DNA of 64,000 nucleotides from Nymphaea colorata (GCF_008831285.2 NC_045141.1:6839224-6903223), one strand, 5' to 3'. Positions 1-13,419 are shown, counted from the first letter of the stretch. A program made the numbers and translations. Notes: generated by a model not told the origin, from the letters alone.

Positions 1-1479
1 ATTAGTATCTAAACTCACTAGAAATTTACACACTTGTTCCCCCTCCCCTGCCCTAAAGTTCTAACCCCGAATGCTGCCCTGTGCTGTCACTACCTCAATT
101 TGTTACCATATCTTTGAAAGTGCAAGTTTGGTTCAAACTTAGAGAAACTCGAGTCAGCTCCCTTAGTAAACATCCACAACGGTAGTAAATGCAACCCTTG
201 CAGATTAGATCTGCTATTAGGTGACAGCTCATCAATCAATACAGCCTGAATAATGAAATAAAGTCAGATATCTCCAATATTTTGAAGATATTCTAATATT
301 ATTACCATGTTGAAGTCAGATACGATAACATTGCAAATCATCATGATATGTCCAAAATATCACCAAAAGTGAAAATTTCACGACATAATCCCAAGATATA
401 CCTGGTATTTTCCCGAGATTTTCAAACTGATCTTATTGTTCACATTTTCAAGCATGTAATTTTTTTTAAGTTCTTGAAAGGTTTTTCTACTTGGTTTCCA
501 CATCTTCCTAAGAAAAGTACTAGAAAACCTCGAATAGCCTCTTTTACTTCTTTGTACTTTTCATGTTATATACCTCCAAGATCGTCGACATTTTCCCAGG
601 AAATATAATGCCTTGAAGAAAAAAACAACCCAGAAAAACATTGCCAAAAAGAAAATCAACAAGAAAAGTATCAGCTACTATGGAGCATGGGCTTTTATCA
701 ATACAAGATACCCTGGATACCATTGCAGGTGTCAAAACATAAATATAGGAACCTATGAATTCCACCTTTTTGAGAACGACAAAGAATTCATGTACGCGCC
801 TCCTAAGTTCAATTTGACGCATCAGCAAAAGAATATCTGGAGCTCTCTCGTTGATATAACAAGCCCAGAGAATGTTTGACTGTTGTTCATTTGTTTATAT
901 GTCTTTCTTTCCCTTGAAATTGATGTCAAAGCAGAATGAAGCCATAATTTTGGCGAGGTGATCATAAGGGCTCAATTCTCTAAGAAGTGACTTTTTGCCT
1001 TTGGACATTAAAATGAGAAAACTAAAGGAATTATTTCTGCTTAGTTCGCCATATGTACTTTTCGAGCGGACGTCCTTTAACTTCCGCCTTATCGAAAGCT
1101 GCATATTACTTTACAATTAGACGTAGCCTTTATATTGGCACTCAGCAAAGTCAGATTACAGAAAGAAGACAAAAGTCATTCAAGAACTATATCAAAAATG
1201 AAATCAAACCCATTTTGCATAATCCGAAAGGACAAGGAATAGACAAACAAAAAAGCAGCAATATCAATTCCAAGGACAATGGCAAACATAAGAACAGAAA
1301 AAGAATGAAATCTTGTAGCCCGTGATCACAATGAAACGGATGAAAAATATCGAAGGGATTATTCTCTTTTGGGAAAGAAATCAAATCTTACAGAGGGAAG
1401 AAGAAGTGAAGAACCGGAATAACATAAGAGTGTTTCAAAGATTAAAGCCCTCAAAAAGAGAGAGAGAGCTGCGAAGTAC
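1..1479. other. Putative HHP intron 2 and beyond; no recognisable gene
   Basis: This stretch follows the splice donor of HHP exon 2 on the minus strand, so it is most simply the 5' part of a long intron of that gene. I searched the minus strand for the next conserved HHP segments (the transmembrane helices around the FLGGAM and CHLLSCHS motifs) and did not find them. Two weak open frames occur on the plus strand at 613-879 and 1053-1325. Both are lysine-rich and match no family I recognise; they could be transposon debris. Confidence 0.4.
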
Positions 1480-2212
1480 CAGAACGCAAGCGTCGGTGTG
1501 GTTGGAGCTCGACAAGCTCTGAGGCAAACAATTGGAGAGGAGCTCGAAGACGTGCCATTGCGACAGGGAATGAAGCACGTCCATGGAAGGCAGCGCCGTC
1601 CTGAGCTCGTTCCTCAGCCTCTGCAGATCCGCCATGTGAGGCATCGATGGCAAGCACGTCATCAACTCCGAGTGCACCCTCTGGAGATGAGCCTTCGTCA
1701 AAACTTCCGGCAGATGGTGAAGATCCACCACCTTGGGCACCTTCATTGCTGTGTAAACCGTCAAGCAGAGGAAAAGAAAGAACCCCACCAGATGCCTGTC
1801 CACCAAAAAGTATACAAACAACCGATGATGACAAACAGGAAGGCCATAATCAGAAAAAAAGGGTTAAAAACTTATGAAAATTTGAAGAGAAAGCCCATGG
1901 TTTTCTCTTTTCTTCCCAGTGAAGTATTCGATTTTCTTACGTCCAGACATTAAGGGTCTCGTTGTGGATAGTGAAGATGCTCAGGAAAATCTGCTTTAAC
2001 GGCCACTCGGAACGATAATGGCCGATGATGAACTCGTTGTCTCTCAGATAGGCCGGCAGGGAATGGTATTCCACCAACTGATACTTGACCTTCTTCCATA
2101 ACCTCTTTCCCTTGGAATAACTCTTCTCCTTTGTGCAGACACTGAAATCCTCGACCAAAGAGCTCTCCTGCTCGGCGTTGGTGATGCCACAGGAATCGCA
2201 GTCCCCACCCAT
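1480..2212 (-). CDS. HHP: Heptahelical transmembrane protein (HHP, ADIPOR/PAQR-like), first two coding exons
   Basis: HHPs are plant relatives of the adiponectin/progestin (PAQR) receptors: seven-helix membrane proteins linked to hormone, sugar and cold signalling. Exon 1 (2212-1941) encodes the hallmark N-terminal block with KYQLVEYHSLPAYLRDNEFI and ends in IHNETLNVW. A 145-bp intron (1940-1796, GT..AG) follows. Exon 2 (1795-1480) starts HLVGFFLFL, the first helix, and runs through a long hydrophilic loop to NHTDACVL, where a GTACTT donor follows in phase 0. The split threonine codon joins exons 1 and 2 in frame. I chose the ATG at 2212 because the longer frame upstream has only a TTG. The remaining helices are not seen between 1 and 1479, so the gene continues past the left edge or through a long intron. 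It resembles the HHP4/HHP5 type; the exact paralog is uncertain. No frame breaks are visible in the part present. Confidence 0.85.
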
Positions 2213-2288
2213 CGTTCTTGGGGACGCAACCACCCCCAATGATTAACTGAAAACCGGAAGAGGTCGGCTAATGGAAATGGGGACCGGA

Positions 2289-2296
2289 TTTTTATA
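2289..2296 (-). promoter_or_regulatory. TATA box of the HHP gene
   Basis: The minus strand reads TATAAAAA about 77 bp upstream of the HHP ATG at 2212. A start site about 30 bp downstream would leave a 5' UTR of roughly 50 bp, a normal plant arrangement. The position is inferred from sequence only. Confidence 0.6.
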
Positions 2297-4794
2297 CAAA
2301 GAGAGGTGACAACACCTATAATGGGATGCAAAGAACGGTATAATCAGGACGGCAAAAGAATCACGAAATCACAAGCTAATTGCCAGACTAACCTTTCTTC
2401 GTGTTGTAAACTATTGCAATTTTTTTTCTTGAAACGACAAAATCTAGAAGGAATCAACGAGGAATCGATGACACGAGATTCGGTGAGAGAGGAAGACGGC
2501 AAGATGGGTGAGATCCTCGCTCTCCTTGGGAAGAGGAAGGAACTCGAAATGATCGATCAGGACAGAACGAATTGGCGTTAAGTGCCGTCGGTTTAAATAG
2601 TCTGAACCGCAATTGCAGCACGCGACAAGAGAGTCTCGACCAAAAAGGCTTTTCTCTTTTTCCAAACTGTTGAAGCTTTTTCTCTTTGCCCAATTTATCT
2701 TTGCACATCGGGAAAGTTCATTAAATAACTTGGAAAATTGGTGGTCATGGCAATCCTTTCCCTGGTTTTTAGGAACATAATGCGTCTGAAGTTCTGCTAT
2801 TCTGTTGTTGCATATACTTTTTCGCGGTGTGTATTGGTCAACAATCACGATTAAAAAAAAAAAAAACTCTTATTGTAAACTTGTTCATAAAAAGTGGCTT
2901 ATGATAGTTACATAATCCTGTAATTTGTGTTTACTTCATCCGAATATCACTTGTATAATCATTCGTATTGAGCCTCTCATGTTCTTTATATTTATTTAAA
3001 TTTATTGGAAACTAAATTTTATTGATAAGTTGCCATGCTGGTAAAATAGTAGCTTCATAAAAACTCTGATCTGTTTTGATCTGTTAATCAAATGATCTTT
3101 CACCCAATTTCGAGGTCTTTTCGTACATATATTACATCCATATGTTTATCTTTGCAGAAAAATATCAAAAGCATGAGTTTGAATCAGAGGACAAAGTCAC
3201 TTGTCTGCATATGGTTAGTCATACGGACCATACTAAGTGCTTGTTGGGTTGCAAATCCATAAAACAAAAAATGGGTTTCACTGCATTTGTTTTCCTAATC
3301 AGGTTTTTATTTTCTAAATGTACATAAATTGAAAAATAAAAACCAAACTTCAATTTTCTGCTGTTTGAATATTAATTTTGAAGTCTGGAAAGTCATAGTT
3401 CTTATGTCATAATAAACTTGATTAGTCACAAACATATAGCCATGTTCCTGCAAATTGGATATATGAAAGCTACCATAATGTGATAGTAAGAAAAACCGTT
3501 CATTATAATTTTCTATTACATAAGCATGTACAAAAATGATGAAGATGCAAAAGCAACTATAAATGAAGCATTTGTATGAAAGCGACCAAATTTTACAGCC
3601 TTTTCTATAAGATATGTTAGTATCAGCAAAATATTATCTGCAGATTAATGCTAAATGACTAACAATTTTTTCTTTTATACATATTATGGACAACAAATAA
3701 GGCATGAGAACTAAAAAGTTGCATCCCATTGATAAAATGAACTTATAAAAAACATTTGTATACTTGACAGTATGGCTTGTAAGAAATAATTTTATGTTTA
3801 GAGGTGCCCGTTTGGATGCGTCGAAGATGTCTATGGAAAAATTATTTGATGTTTCTGTTTTGTACCCGGTCTTTGGCGACAATACTTATTTGTAAGTATT
3901 ACCATCGGCGTCTTAGTTCTTGTAAGGCCTATTATCGATTCGTTCGGCCGGGTGGGTACCTCTAACTTCTTGTTGAAGGTGCTGCTAGTAATGTTGAAAA
4001 TAATTTATTCTCTCTCTCCCTCCCTCTCTCTCTCTCTCTCACACACACAGTATCAAGGATAGGGCTATAGGAAGGCTATTTACATTTCAAGAAGATGGTC
4101 ATACATCCTCTAAAAGCTATAGGACAAGGCGGAAAGAACATTGAGATGGAAGACTAAAGCCATCAGCTACAACAGAATCAGAACGATTAGAGAGGTTCCT
4201 CTACGCTGGAATTGACCATCAACTGAATACCACTCAGAAGTATGTGCCTACAATGCAATTGAAGGTTGTCTACACTCTCATATATATTCCTCCTATGTAC
4301 TGTGTACAATGGCAAATCGCTCACCAAGAAAGCCTTCTTTTGCACTCCTTTCCATATTTTGTAAGGCCACGTGCATAGACCAAAAACTATCCTCTTGAGG
4401 GGTTGTGTGGGTACTAGGACTATTGAAGTTTTCAGTAAGGGTAGAGTTAGAAATTTTTAACTAAGGGACATCCTAGGAACAATGTAAAATTTTCAAGGTC
4501 AACAACATGTAAATGAGAAAAATGTTCTAAGATATCAATATACGAATAGGCATTTTTTTGTGGGTCTGTGTGGACAATTGCCCACATGTTGCCTACACCC
4601 ACCTCCCCCCCCTGGTTCCCAGCCACATATTGTCTTCGTCATCACTCCCTTCAGTATTTTCTCCTCCCAGCCAAATGCCCTTTGAATATTAATCCTAGAC
4701 ATGTCATAAATGACCTTCACATGTGATTTTGTGCCTTGATGGTGGATGATATTCATGTAATTCCATAAACCTGGTTGGGGAAGGACCAACCTCT
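2297..4794. other. Intergenic, no recognisable gene
   Basis: The longest frame (minus strand, 2848-2444) has no family resemblance. It lies upstream of the HHP promoter, so it may be HHP 5' flank. Around 4430-4620 a segment ending in TGCCCACA-type motifs resembles the CCCCTG-ended MITE at 26511-26693. I see no RNA gene and no exon with good splice sites. Confidence 0.4.
4011..4049. repeat. (CT)n/(CA)n microsatellite
   Basis: An uninterrupted run of CT and CCT units passes directly into CA units (ACACACACA). Confidence 0.9.
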
Positions 4795-4915
4795 AAGAAT
4801 CGGGCCACCGGCTGTCAGGCTTTTGGGCTCCCCACCCTGGTTGGGCCGGGCCGAGCCAGTCTCAGGCCCAAACCCAGGTTGAACTGGGCCCGATAAATTT
4901 TTAATTAATTTTAAG

Positions 4916-4950
<35 letters not shown>

Positions 4951-5125
4951 CTTTGTATATATGTATAAAATGTATTTTTATTTTTTTTTATTAAAACTGA
5001 ACTGGGCCAAGCCGGGCCTGGACTAAGCCAGGTCAGGCTGGGCTGAGCCCGAGCCCCATCAAACTTGGCGGGGCTTGGGCTGGGGCTGCCAAAATGGCCC
5101 TAACCCAATGCCCACCCCTACCAAA
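4795..5125. repeat. GGGCC/GGCTT-rich low-complexity repeat with a (TA)n centre
   Basis: Two G+C-rich arms made of GGGCC, GGGCTT and GGCTGAGCC variants flank an AT-rich centre that includes a (TA)n run at about 4919-4948. The arms are partly complementary. This looks like a non-autonomous repeat of a type common in plant genomes. A related GGCCAGG-rich stretch lies at about 53340-53430. No protein is encoded. Confidence 0.55.
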
Positions 5126-8083
5126 CTTTCATGGGAACACCCACCCCTTTTTGGAAGCAAAAGAACTCAATTATCAAATAAGTTTTATCAGCTCAAATGC
5201 CCCAAGGAATCTAAGTTTTTAAGCTTTATTTCAAAGAAAGACCAAACATGTTTGGGTAAACATATGATAAGGGGTTCTTCCTCATACTCATAGATGCAAC
5301 ATTGGCTGGCCAGGGTGACTATGAGATGCTTGAGTCTATTTATAGTAAAAAAATAGTTCTAAACCAAATAACATAAGGGGGCACTCTACTATTCTAGAAA
5401 ACTTTTTTCCAAATAACATGAGAATGATGAAGATGGAAGGAACCATGTACATAACCCCTACTTATCCAACCTCTATAAATCTATATATGAGTTTATCTTC
5501 GTAGAAGAAAAAAACACAATCTCTAAGAGGATAATGTATTCATAGGCTATTCAATTTGATTCTCATGGGTGTTATTCATTTGGGCTTTATGGATGGGATG
5601 CGGCACTAAGTTGAAGGTGGACTGTCCCTACGTCCTGCTCCAATGTAACCTTAAACCCTGAAGCTAGGGAAAAGGGGGGAAGTTTGGGCTTCTCATGTTT
5701 GCATTAGATTGTCGACCAGTTAAGGAGATGGTTACATGTGCAATTTTGATTGCAAAAAGATACATGATTTGAAAAGATATAACTTGCCCCCATTTTAGAA
5801 ATGCAAAATAAAAGATGAAAGATGGGACCCAACTTATCGGTAAGAGGTTCAGCCATTTCTGGAACCTTTACCAGGGATTGCCAAGGCAAGGGTTGGACCT
5901 ATGCCTTGCACTGCCAAGTATTTAGATACAAACGTACAAATCAAAATCATGACGCAATAGGCCATATTTGTGAAGTTGCGTGATTGAAAAATCCTAAGAT
6001 CCTCATGGTTTTGGAAAACACATAAAGTATCTTTAGGAAACCTCTTTTATCATTGGGTTCATCTATGCATGTGACGTAAATATGTATGATGCATGAGATA
6101 AAATCATGGATTTCAATTGAAAATTATTTTTAGTTAAGGTTTTGAAATTCACTTGGAATAGAAACGATTTAGACAAAAGAGAAAACAAAAATCTTGATGG
6201 AACAAGTTTTGATTGAGATCAAAGAAAAGAGACATTAGAACAATGTAATTTAAAATTGTGAAGTTGGAAAACCTGGTAATTTAAAAGAAAAAGCATGACT
6301 AAGCCTAAGATTTTGCATATTGATTTTGAAATCCTAAGATTTCATGCTTCTAAATTTAAGAAAACAATGTGTGTTTCTGAGGGAAATCGAGAGGAGATGA
6401 ACCACTTCATGTCACGTCTCTAGACATATGATAAGAATTGAATTCATATTTCTCGGTTCTTGTGAGCAGGTGCACAATATGTGGCATGGAACTTTCGTGA
6501 AAGCATGTGTGCATATATGCATGTTCTAAGTGTAAATTACATGATGCATGAGATACTTGACATAAGATAAATCACATTATAAAATACTAAACAGATATTT
6601 ATATAAAAAACATGTAAAGCAACACATACATGCCAATGAAAATGTGTCATGTTTGATCAACTCGGTAGCATGAGGAAGCAATGAATAGCGTCTTACAATG
6701 CACAAGCAAAAACTAAATGCAACATAAAAAACTAAACTTAATTCATACCTACTTTTGATGAACTCATTTTAGTGTGCACTTAGTTGACAAGTTAACAGGT
6801 TCTGAATTAAGTGAAATTTTAGAAGCAGGTCCTAGACACATTCTAGAGTTGACCAGAAGTAAAAAAACTTGGATTGGAGCCCAAGGGAGGAAGAGAGAAA
6901 ACTGTCAGTACAGGATATGAGTTTTAAGAAAACCTGAAATTTAAAGTTTTATACAAGACAGGTTATGCTATTTTGGGTGAGAGACTGACTAAGCAATCTC
7001 AGGTTTTCCTGAAATTAATGCCATTGGAATATATACTTCTTCAGATTTCCAACACCTTATTTGTAGAATTTTTTTTATCAGTTTCACAGCAGTTTTCTGC
7101 AGAAGGTTGCTGAGAACAAACTGCAGTAAAAGACAGAAACAGGCTACTTTTAGGGATTTCCAACAAGCTATTACATCCAGCAAACTAACATTGGGCAAAG
7201 AATTATGAATTTCAAAGTTACCCAAATTTCGAGGCAGTTTTTGCCGAAACCTGCTACTATAGAAAACAGTCTCTAAAGAACTGGCTGGACTACGTGCCCA
7301 TGTGACTTCATTTTTAGTGAAAGCTTGGATATGAAGAGTGGACTGCTAGAGCTTTTGATAAAGATATTATATATGAAAATTCAATGTCTGGGTAGAAAGC
7401 TATAGATTTTTAATTTTACTCCTCGGTAGAAAGCTGTAGATAATTTACTTCAAGTTTAGTAGGTTTACCTTGGGTGATCAAATGAGGGATTTATAGGATT
7501 TCGGTTTGGCTTGAACTTGATCTAAGGATGTTAGGGTTGTGAGTGAAACAGAGGCCTTTACATATTTTAAAAACATTTCTTAAATAGAGAGATTTAGATG
7601 TCAAAAATAAAGAAGAAGGAAATAAGAAAAATATGTACAAGTTTGGCACACAAAAAATATCAAACAAACTTCAATGCATCATTCTCATTAGAGAGAAAAG
7701 ACACACCAAACTCTCACAATCCTCAACATAAAACAACTTACCACAATACTTATAATACACCCCAACACAACCCTTTGGCACACATAAATGCATACTCCCA
7801 AACACCTATTTATAGGACCTCAAGACCATAATCTATGACCCAGAACCTCCACCATAATGATGGCCTAAGTGATGACATAAATTCCATGACATTCATGACA
7901 TTGAAAAAATATTAGTTAAATATAAACCATAAGTTGGTAACTCATATTGACATAACTAGACCATATTAAAAAATAAAATCGCCACACAATAAGGTGGTAC
8001 TTAATTTTTTTCTCCCTTATGCAGTAGTATATGCATTCCTAGAGCGTCAATTTTGGACACACTACATGTTCAATGGCCTGAAT
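5126..8083. other. AT-rich intergenic, no recognisable gene
   Basis: Only short frames occur here, and none resembles a known family. The right end, next to the polypurine tract at about 8096-8103, probably holds the 3' LTR of the minus-strand Copia relic, but I could not define its outer boundary. Confidence 0.4.
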
Positions 8084-8953
8084 CATATTCTAATACCCCC
8101 CTTGATGCAGTACTTGATGTCATAAGATAATTTGAATTTTACGAACTTTGAGTTCGAGTGCTTTTGTAATCCATTTGCAATTTGATTATTTGTGGAACAA
8201 TATTTCAATATCATTGTTCCATCAACTACAACTTCATAGTTAAAGTGACGGTGTAACTCAATATGTTTAGTTCTTCAATGAAATACCAGATTTTTTGTCA
8301 TGATAATTGTTGTTTGATTGTTAAACTATGCGTTCTATTCACATATAAAGTAGGTTATCTTTCACTTCTGTGAAAACCATTGTGCATTAGGTATGTGTCC
8401 ATCTATGTCAGGATCATGGTGCTTACTTGAGGCCACAAAGAGTATTTTTCAATATGTATACTTTTTCCTCTTGTCCATTAACAACGAAGCCCTATGGTTG
8501 ACAATATAGACTTCTTCTTCCAAGAAGCCATTTAAAAATGCCGACTTTACATCAAATTAGAAATTTGAGCATTTCAAATGAACAACCAATGCCAAAATAA
8601 TTCTAGTAATTTTAAAATGTGCAACAAAAAAAGTTTCTAAAAAATCAATCCGATACTGTTAAGAATTTTCTTTTGTAACAAGTCTTTCTTTGTAATTTTT
8701 TGCGCACTTTCATAAATTTTTATTTAGACCTATTTAACACCAGTACATGTTGGTCACCTGATAGGTCTACAAGTTCCCAAATGTTATTTCTTTCAATGGC
8801 AGCTATTTCTTCTTCTATGGATTTCTCTAGTTCATCATTCTGCAAGTACCTTCACAATATATTGGTTTTGAAACAATCAAAGCAAGTACACAATTACAAG
8901 TGTAATCAATTCTTTTTACCTTTTGTGGAGGACTATCATTGTTCATACTAGGT
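8084..8953 (-). pseudogene. Copia pol relic, reverse-transcriptase and 3'-terminal part
   Basis: Reading the minus strand from 8950 down gives a decayed Ty1/copia pol. The linker before reverse transcriptase is followed by EEIAAIERNNIWELVDL, then recognisable blocks equivalent to FLNG-EEEVY, QPPGF and LYGLKQAP (about 8860-8380). A short terminal piece of the RNase H end and a polypurine tract AAGGGGGG follow near 8100. Stops and frameshifts are frequent, and the catalytic YVDD region and most of RNase H are deleted. This is the downstream half of an element whose integrase half lies at 22656-23700; the two were separated by the Gypsy insertions between them. The 5 bp at the inner edge, TAGGT (8949-8953), nearly match TAGCT at 22651-22655. 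Confidence 0.75.
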
Positions 8954-9884
8954 TGTTTCTATCCCAAAATTTATTTTGGTTTTTGCAATGCTTCAAAAAA
9001 ATAAGGTTTGTTTTGAAAAAAGTGGGAAAGAGACTCACCCATCGATGCGAAGATTGGTCATTTCTAGTATCTTTACTAGTGGTAAATAATCCAAGTGCTA
9101 TGCTTATTCTTGATACACTTCATTTTTACTTAACCATTTTCTTTACCTAAAATGCAGTGTGGTGCTTGGAAACAGTTTTTAAGATTGATGTCTCAAAGAT
9201 TTTTGGATGAAAAATTTTGAAGTATTATTTTTGAGGATAAACCATTTTTATTTAAGAAATTTTAAAATCAAAAAAACTTTTCCAGGAGTGTTTGAAAATC
9301 TTTGAGAGCTAATATTGATATTTTTGAAAATCTCTATTGAAATCAATTCGTATTCCCTTAAAATCTTAAGTAGGTTTGAGATATTGCTCTAATTCAGCTA
9401 CTATCTGGCCAGAGCTTCGCATCATCTTCCTTAAGTTTTTAACAGAGGTGCTTGTGTCTATTCGTGGATTTCACAAGTGATTGCAAATGCATTGATTCTA
9501 TATGATTGAAAGTAAATTGTTTATTCCTATCATAACATTCATCTAAAAGCATTCGTACCATCACATACATCTAGATTTCTTATACTTGAGTTTTGGCCTT
9601 AATAAAATCAATAACTGAAAATTAGAATTTTTAGGTCTTAGAAAAGAGATATTTGGTTGAGTGAAAGAAAAAAAAGAAAGAGAGATAGAAAGTGATTTTA
9701 GAGAAAATGATATATTACATGTATACACACACACACACACGCACACACACACACACATGCACTTACATATAGGATCATTCCTAAAAGTTAAGTCAAAAGA
9801 AATAGAGAGAGAAAGAGAAAGATATTTTGAAAAAGTGAAAGATTTTAAAAAGAGAGAGAGAGAGAGAGAGGAAGATTATATATC

Positions 9885-9976
<92 letters not shown>

Positions 9977-9990
9977 TACATATATATACA

Positions 9991-10086
<96 letters not shown>

Positions 10087-10190
10087 CACACACGTTTATA
10101 AAAATTTATAAAAGATGATGTTGAATCAAAGAAAGAAAGGGAGAGAAAAAGATATTAGAGAGAGATAGAGATTTTAGAAAGAGGGGAAGA

Positions 10191-10257
<67 letters not shown>

Positions 10258-10396
10258 GCCTTGCAAAGAAGATTTTAAATGAAAGAGGGAGAGAAAGAGA
10301 ACATATAACTACATGGAAATTTATAAAAGAACATTTTAAATGAAGGAGGGAGAGAAAGAGAAGAAGATTTTAGAAAGAGAGAGCGGAATGTGTGTG

Positions 10397-10430
<34 letters not shown>

Positions 10431-10573
10431 TACATGAAAGTTTGTAAAAGAAGATGTTAAATAAAAGAGAAAAAGATAATAGAAAGAAAGAGAGATAGAG
10501 ATTTCAGAAAGAGGGAGAGAGGGAATATATATGTATACATATGAAAGTTTTGAAAAAGAAGATTTTAAACTAG

Positions 10574-10606
<33 letters not shown>

Positions 10607-10760
10607 GACACACACCGACACACCCATATATACATATACGAACGTTAAAATCAAGAGATAATTTGAAGCATTTTCGTCTTCGATTTTTCTATGTCGGCCG
10701 AAAAAAAACTTGAGTTCATGCAAGAGCTTAGACTAAGTCTTTATGACCTCATTGAAGAGG
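8954..10760 (-). repeat. Old Gypsy-family solo LTR, left half (sense 3' half)
   Basis: The plus-strand edge reads TGTTTCTATCC, matching the LTR edge of the younger element at 18925 (TGTTTGCATCTCC) and of the copy ending at 56981. It runs to 10760, where the younger Gypsy element interrupts it, and resumes at 20559. In the copy at 53.5-57.0 kb the two flanking sequences are contiguous, which shows the halves belong together. Joined length is about 3.9 kb. No internal retroelement sequence remains between its ends, so it is best read as a solo LTR left by recombination. It is rich in GA, TA and CA microsatellites. Confidence 0.75.
9720..10620. repeat. Microsatellite cluster inside the old LTR
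   Basis: Successive runs of CA (about 9725-9756), GA (about 9850-9870), TA with occasional CA interruptions (about 9883-10083), pure TA (about 10193-10253), TA/CA (about 10395-10430) and TA/CA (about 10575-10605) are separated by copies of an AGAAGATTTTAAA-like spacer. The open frames over them, rich in Tyr/Ile, are artefacts of the dinucleotide repeat. Confidence 0.9.
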
Positions 10761-12302
10761 TGTTTGCATTTCAAAAAATATTTAGGTTTTTTGAATGCTC
10801 TAGAAAAATGAAGTTTTATTTTAAACGAGAGACGAAGGGACTCGCCTATCGGTACGAGGATTGACCGTTTCCGGTGCCTTTGCCAGAGGTAACCAATCTA
10901 CGAGCTATGCTTATTCATGATGCATTTCGTTTTTGTTTAAATATTTTTTTATTCTAAATGAGGTGTGGTGTTTGAGAAAATATTAAAAATTTAATGTTTC
11001 AAGAAAACACTTTGATTTGAGAAATTTTGAATTGAGAAGACTTTACAAATATCATTTAGAAACATTTGAAAATCATTTTTTGAAGCCACTTTAGTGTTCT
11101 TTTAAGATTTTAAGCAGCATTAAAATTTTGCTCTAATTCGGTTACTACCTAGTTAGAACTCAATCTCATCTTGCTTAAGTTCTTTTATAGAGGTGCTTTT
11201 GATTATTCGTGATTTTAAGTGAATGTGGATGTATGAATGCATCGATCCTACATGATTAAAAACAAATCATTCATTCTTACCATAACATTCATCTAAAAAC
11301 ATTCATACTATGACATACATCTAAGTTTCTCATTTTTATTTATAAAATCGTCATAAGTATTTTTATGAAAAGAAAAAAGTTTTTGAAAATAAAATGAGGT
11401 TGTACACCATCAAACATGATCTCAATATTGGGTCATTACTTGAGTATTGGTATTGGTGAAGTCGACAAATAAGAAATTAAAACCTTAGATCTTGAAAGAA
11501 AAAATTCGAAAGGAATGAAAAGAAGTAATACTTTAATATGAGAGGAATAGAGAGAAAGAGATTTTGAAAATCACAAAATAAAAGATTTAAAAAGAGAGAG
11601 ATACACATCCATTTAAGTACTCATGAAAGGAAAATATTAACTCAAATGGAGAGGGAGAAGAAGATTTTAAAAGGAAGGAGAGAAAGCGAGAGAGATTTTT
11701 AGAAAAATAAAGTGGAACACACATATATATTCATTTATGTATGTATATGAAAATTTGTAAAATAATATGTTAAATAATAGAGAAAGAAGGACAAAGCAAG
11801 ATAGTCATATGCATGCATACATATATAACATGTATATACACATATGTTTATATGAGAGTTAAAATCAAGAAATAACTTAAAAATGTCCTACTTCAAATTT
11901 TTTTATGTATGCCGGAGAGAGACTTGTGCTCATGCAAGAGCATAGGCTAAGTCTCCAAGGCCTGATTGAAGAGGGTTCTTCCTTTCAAAAATCTTTGAAA
12001 AATATGATTTTAAATATTTTCATACATGAACATAAAACTATGATTATCTTGTTTGTTACAAGAGAACATATTTCTCCCATCATTGGCTAAAGAAGAAAAT
12101 CAAACAACATAATAAACACTCATTGGGGTTCCTAATAGGGTGATTAAGAGAGAAGCTAAACGTGAGAATGACATGAAGATGCATTTTAATATGTACGTAG
12201 AAAACTTTCTGGGGTTGGACAAATCTCAACCTGAAAATCAACGTAATAATAAAGAAAAATTCCAAACCAAACACTCATTCTCACCGTGCATTACTCGTGA
12301 GG
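10761..12302 (-). repeat. 3' LTR of the nested Gypsy element (partial)
   Basis: It begins at the plus-strand edge TGTTTGCATTTC and carries the same blocks as the other copies, including the GAGACTTGTGCTCATG segment near 11920 and a block at about 12070-12300 that recurs at 20650-20930. It stops abruptly at about 12302 against the RNase H region. The sense 5' portion (U3) is therefore missing. Confidence 0.65.
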
Positions 12303-12429
12303 CCATCCACAATAAGGTTGCCTTCTCTTTTTATGTGAGCTAGTTGTACTTCTTCAAACTAATGAATCAAGGAGGTGGCGATCTTTTGATATGACACCAA
12401 TTTTTCATCTTTAACTTGCCATTCTCCAT

Positions 12430-13419
12430 TCACATGATTAATGTTAAGTTGACATAATATATTGTATGCTTGATGCGACTTCCTTCCTCATATTGTGTCA
12501 AAAAACCTCCACATGCTGACTCATTTACTGTGATGTAAAGCAGCAATAGTCTACCCAAAACCGAGGGTTTAGGATTGGTGGATTTAGAATGTATTTCTTG
12601 ATCACTTTTCAAATGACTATTGGTACTCAAAACCCCATTCAAATTTAACGCTTTTCCTGAGTGGCTAGTTGAATGGTTCGCATCTTATGGCTAGATTGGA
12701 GATGAATCGTCTGATGGATTGGATTTGCCCTTGCAAACTTCGTAGTTGCTTGATATTGATAGGTGGTGACATATCGATGATTACTTTGGCTTTAGTAAGT
12801 TCCATTTCGATCTCCCTCTTACTGACCATAAAACCTAAAAGTTTACGCGACTCAACTCCAAACACAAATTTTTGGATTCAAACGAATCTTGTGTTGTAAG
12901 TCTCTCAAACACCTGGGCGAGTGTTTTAATGTGATCTTCTCTTGCTTTGGATTTAATTAATATGTCATCGCCATATGCATCCATGATTTTGTGCATTTGA
13001 TCGTGGAAGATAGTGGCTATGGCTCTTTGATAAGTTGTTCCAACATTCTTTAACACAAACGACATTATCGTGTAACAGAAAGTGTCCCAAGGGGTGGTAA
13101 AAGCAGTCTTAGGTTGATCCTTGACTACTAATTTGATTTGGTTATATCCTGAATATCCATCCATAAAAGAGAACATGACATGACCTGCAGTACTGTCTAC
13201 CAATAAATCAATGTTTGGAAGTGGGTAGTCGTCATTCAATATAGCTTTATTCGGGTCTCGAAAGTCAATGCATAGCCTGACTTTGCCATTCTTCTTGGGG
13301 ACCACCACGATATTAGCCAACCATTTAGGGTAATCGATGGCGCAAATGAATTTTGCCTTTAGTAGGTGCTCTAGTCCTTCTTTTACGAGCCCTTCTAGTC
13401 GAGGATCAAACTTGCACAA
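12430..13419 (-). pseudogene. Gypsy reverse transcriptase and start of RNase H (broken)
   Basis: The minus-strand frame from 13419 carries the Gypsy reverse-transcriptase blocks in order: VVPKKNGKVRLCIDFRDPNK, a SFMDGYSGYNQI block, a KTAFTTPW block, and YGDD in place of the usual YVDD active site (near residue 149). Further frames at 12865-12665 give LGFMVSKREIE and the linker after the thumb. The frame at 12642-12430 gives LLLYITVNESACGGFL and TIYYV, the start of RNase H. At least two frame changes separate these parts. RNase H is incomplete and integrase is absent because the element is deleted at about 12302. Confidence 0.8.

Noticed and set aside
1498-1953. 151-codon plus-strand frame over the HHP exons
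   Set aside because: It is antisense to two HHP exons with clear family motifs and good splice sites, and has no resemblance of its own.
2444-2848. 134-codon minus-strand frame upstream of HHP
   Set aside because: No recognisable motif; it lies in the upstream region of the HHP promoter and its composition is ordinary.
9661-10101. Long Tyr/Ile-rich frames on both strands
   Set aside because: They are produced by TA/CA dinucleotide repeats.
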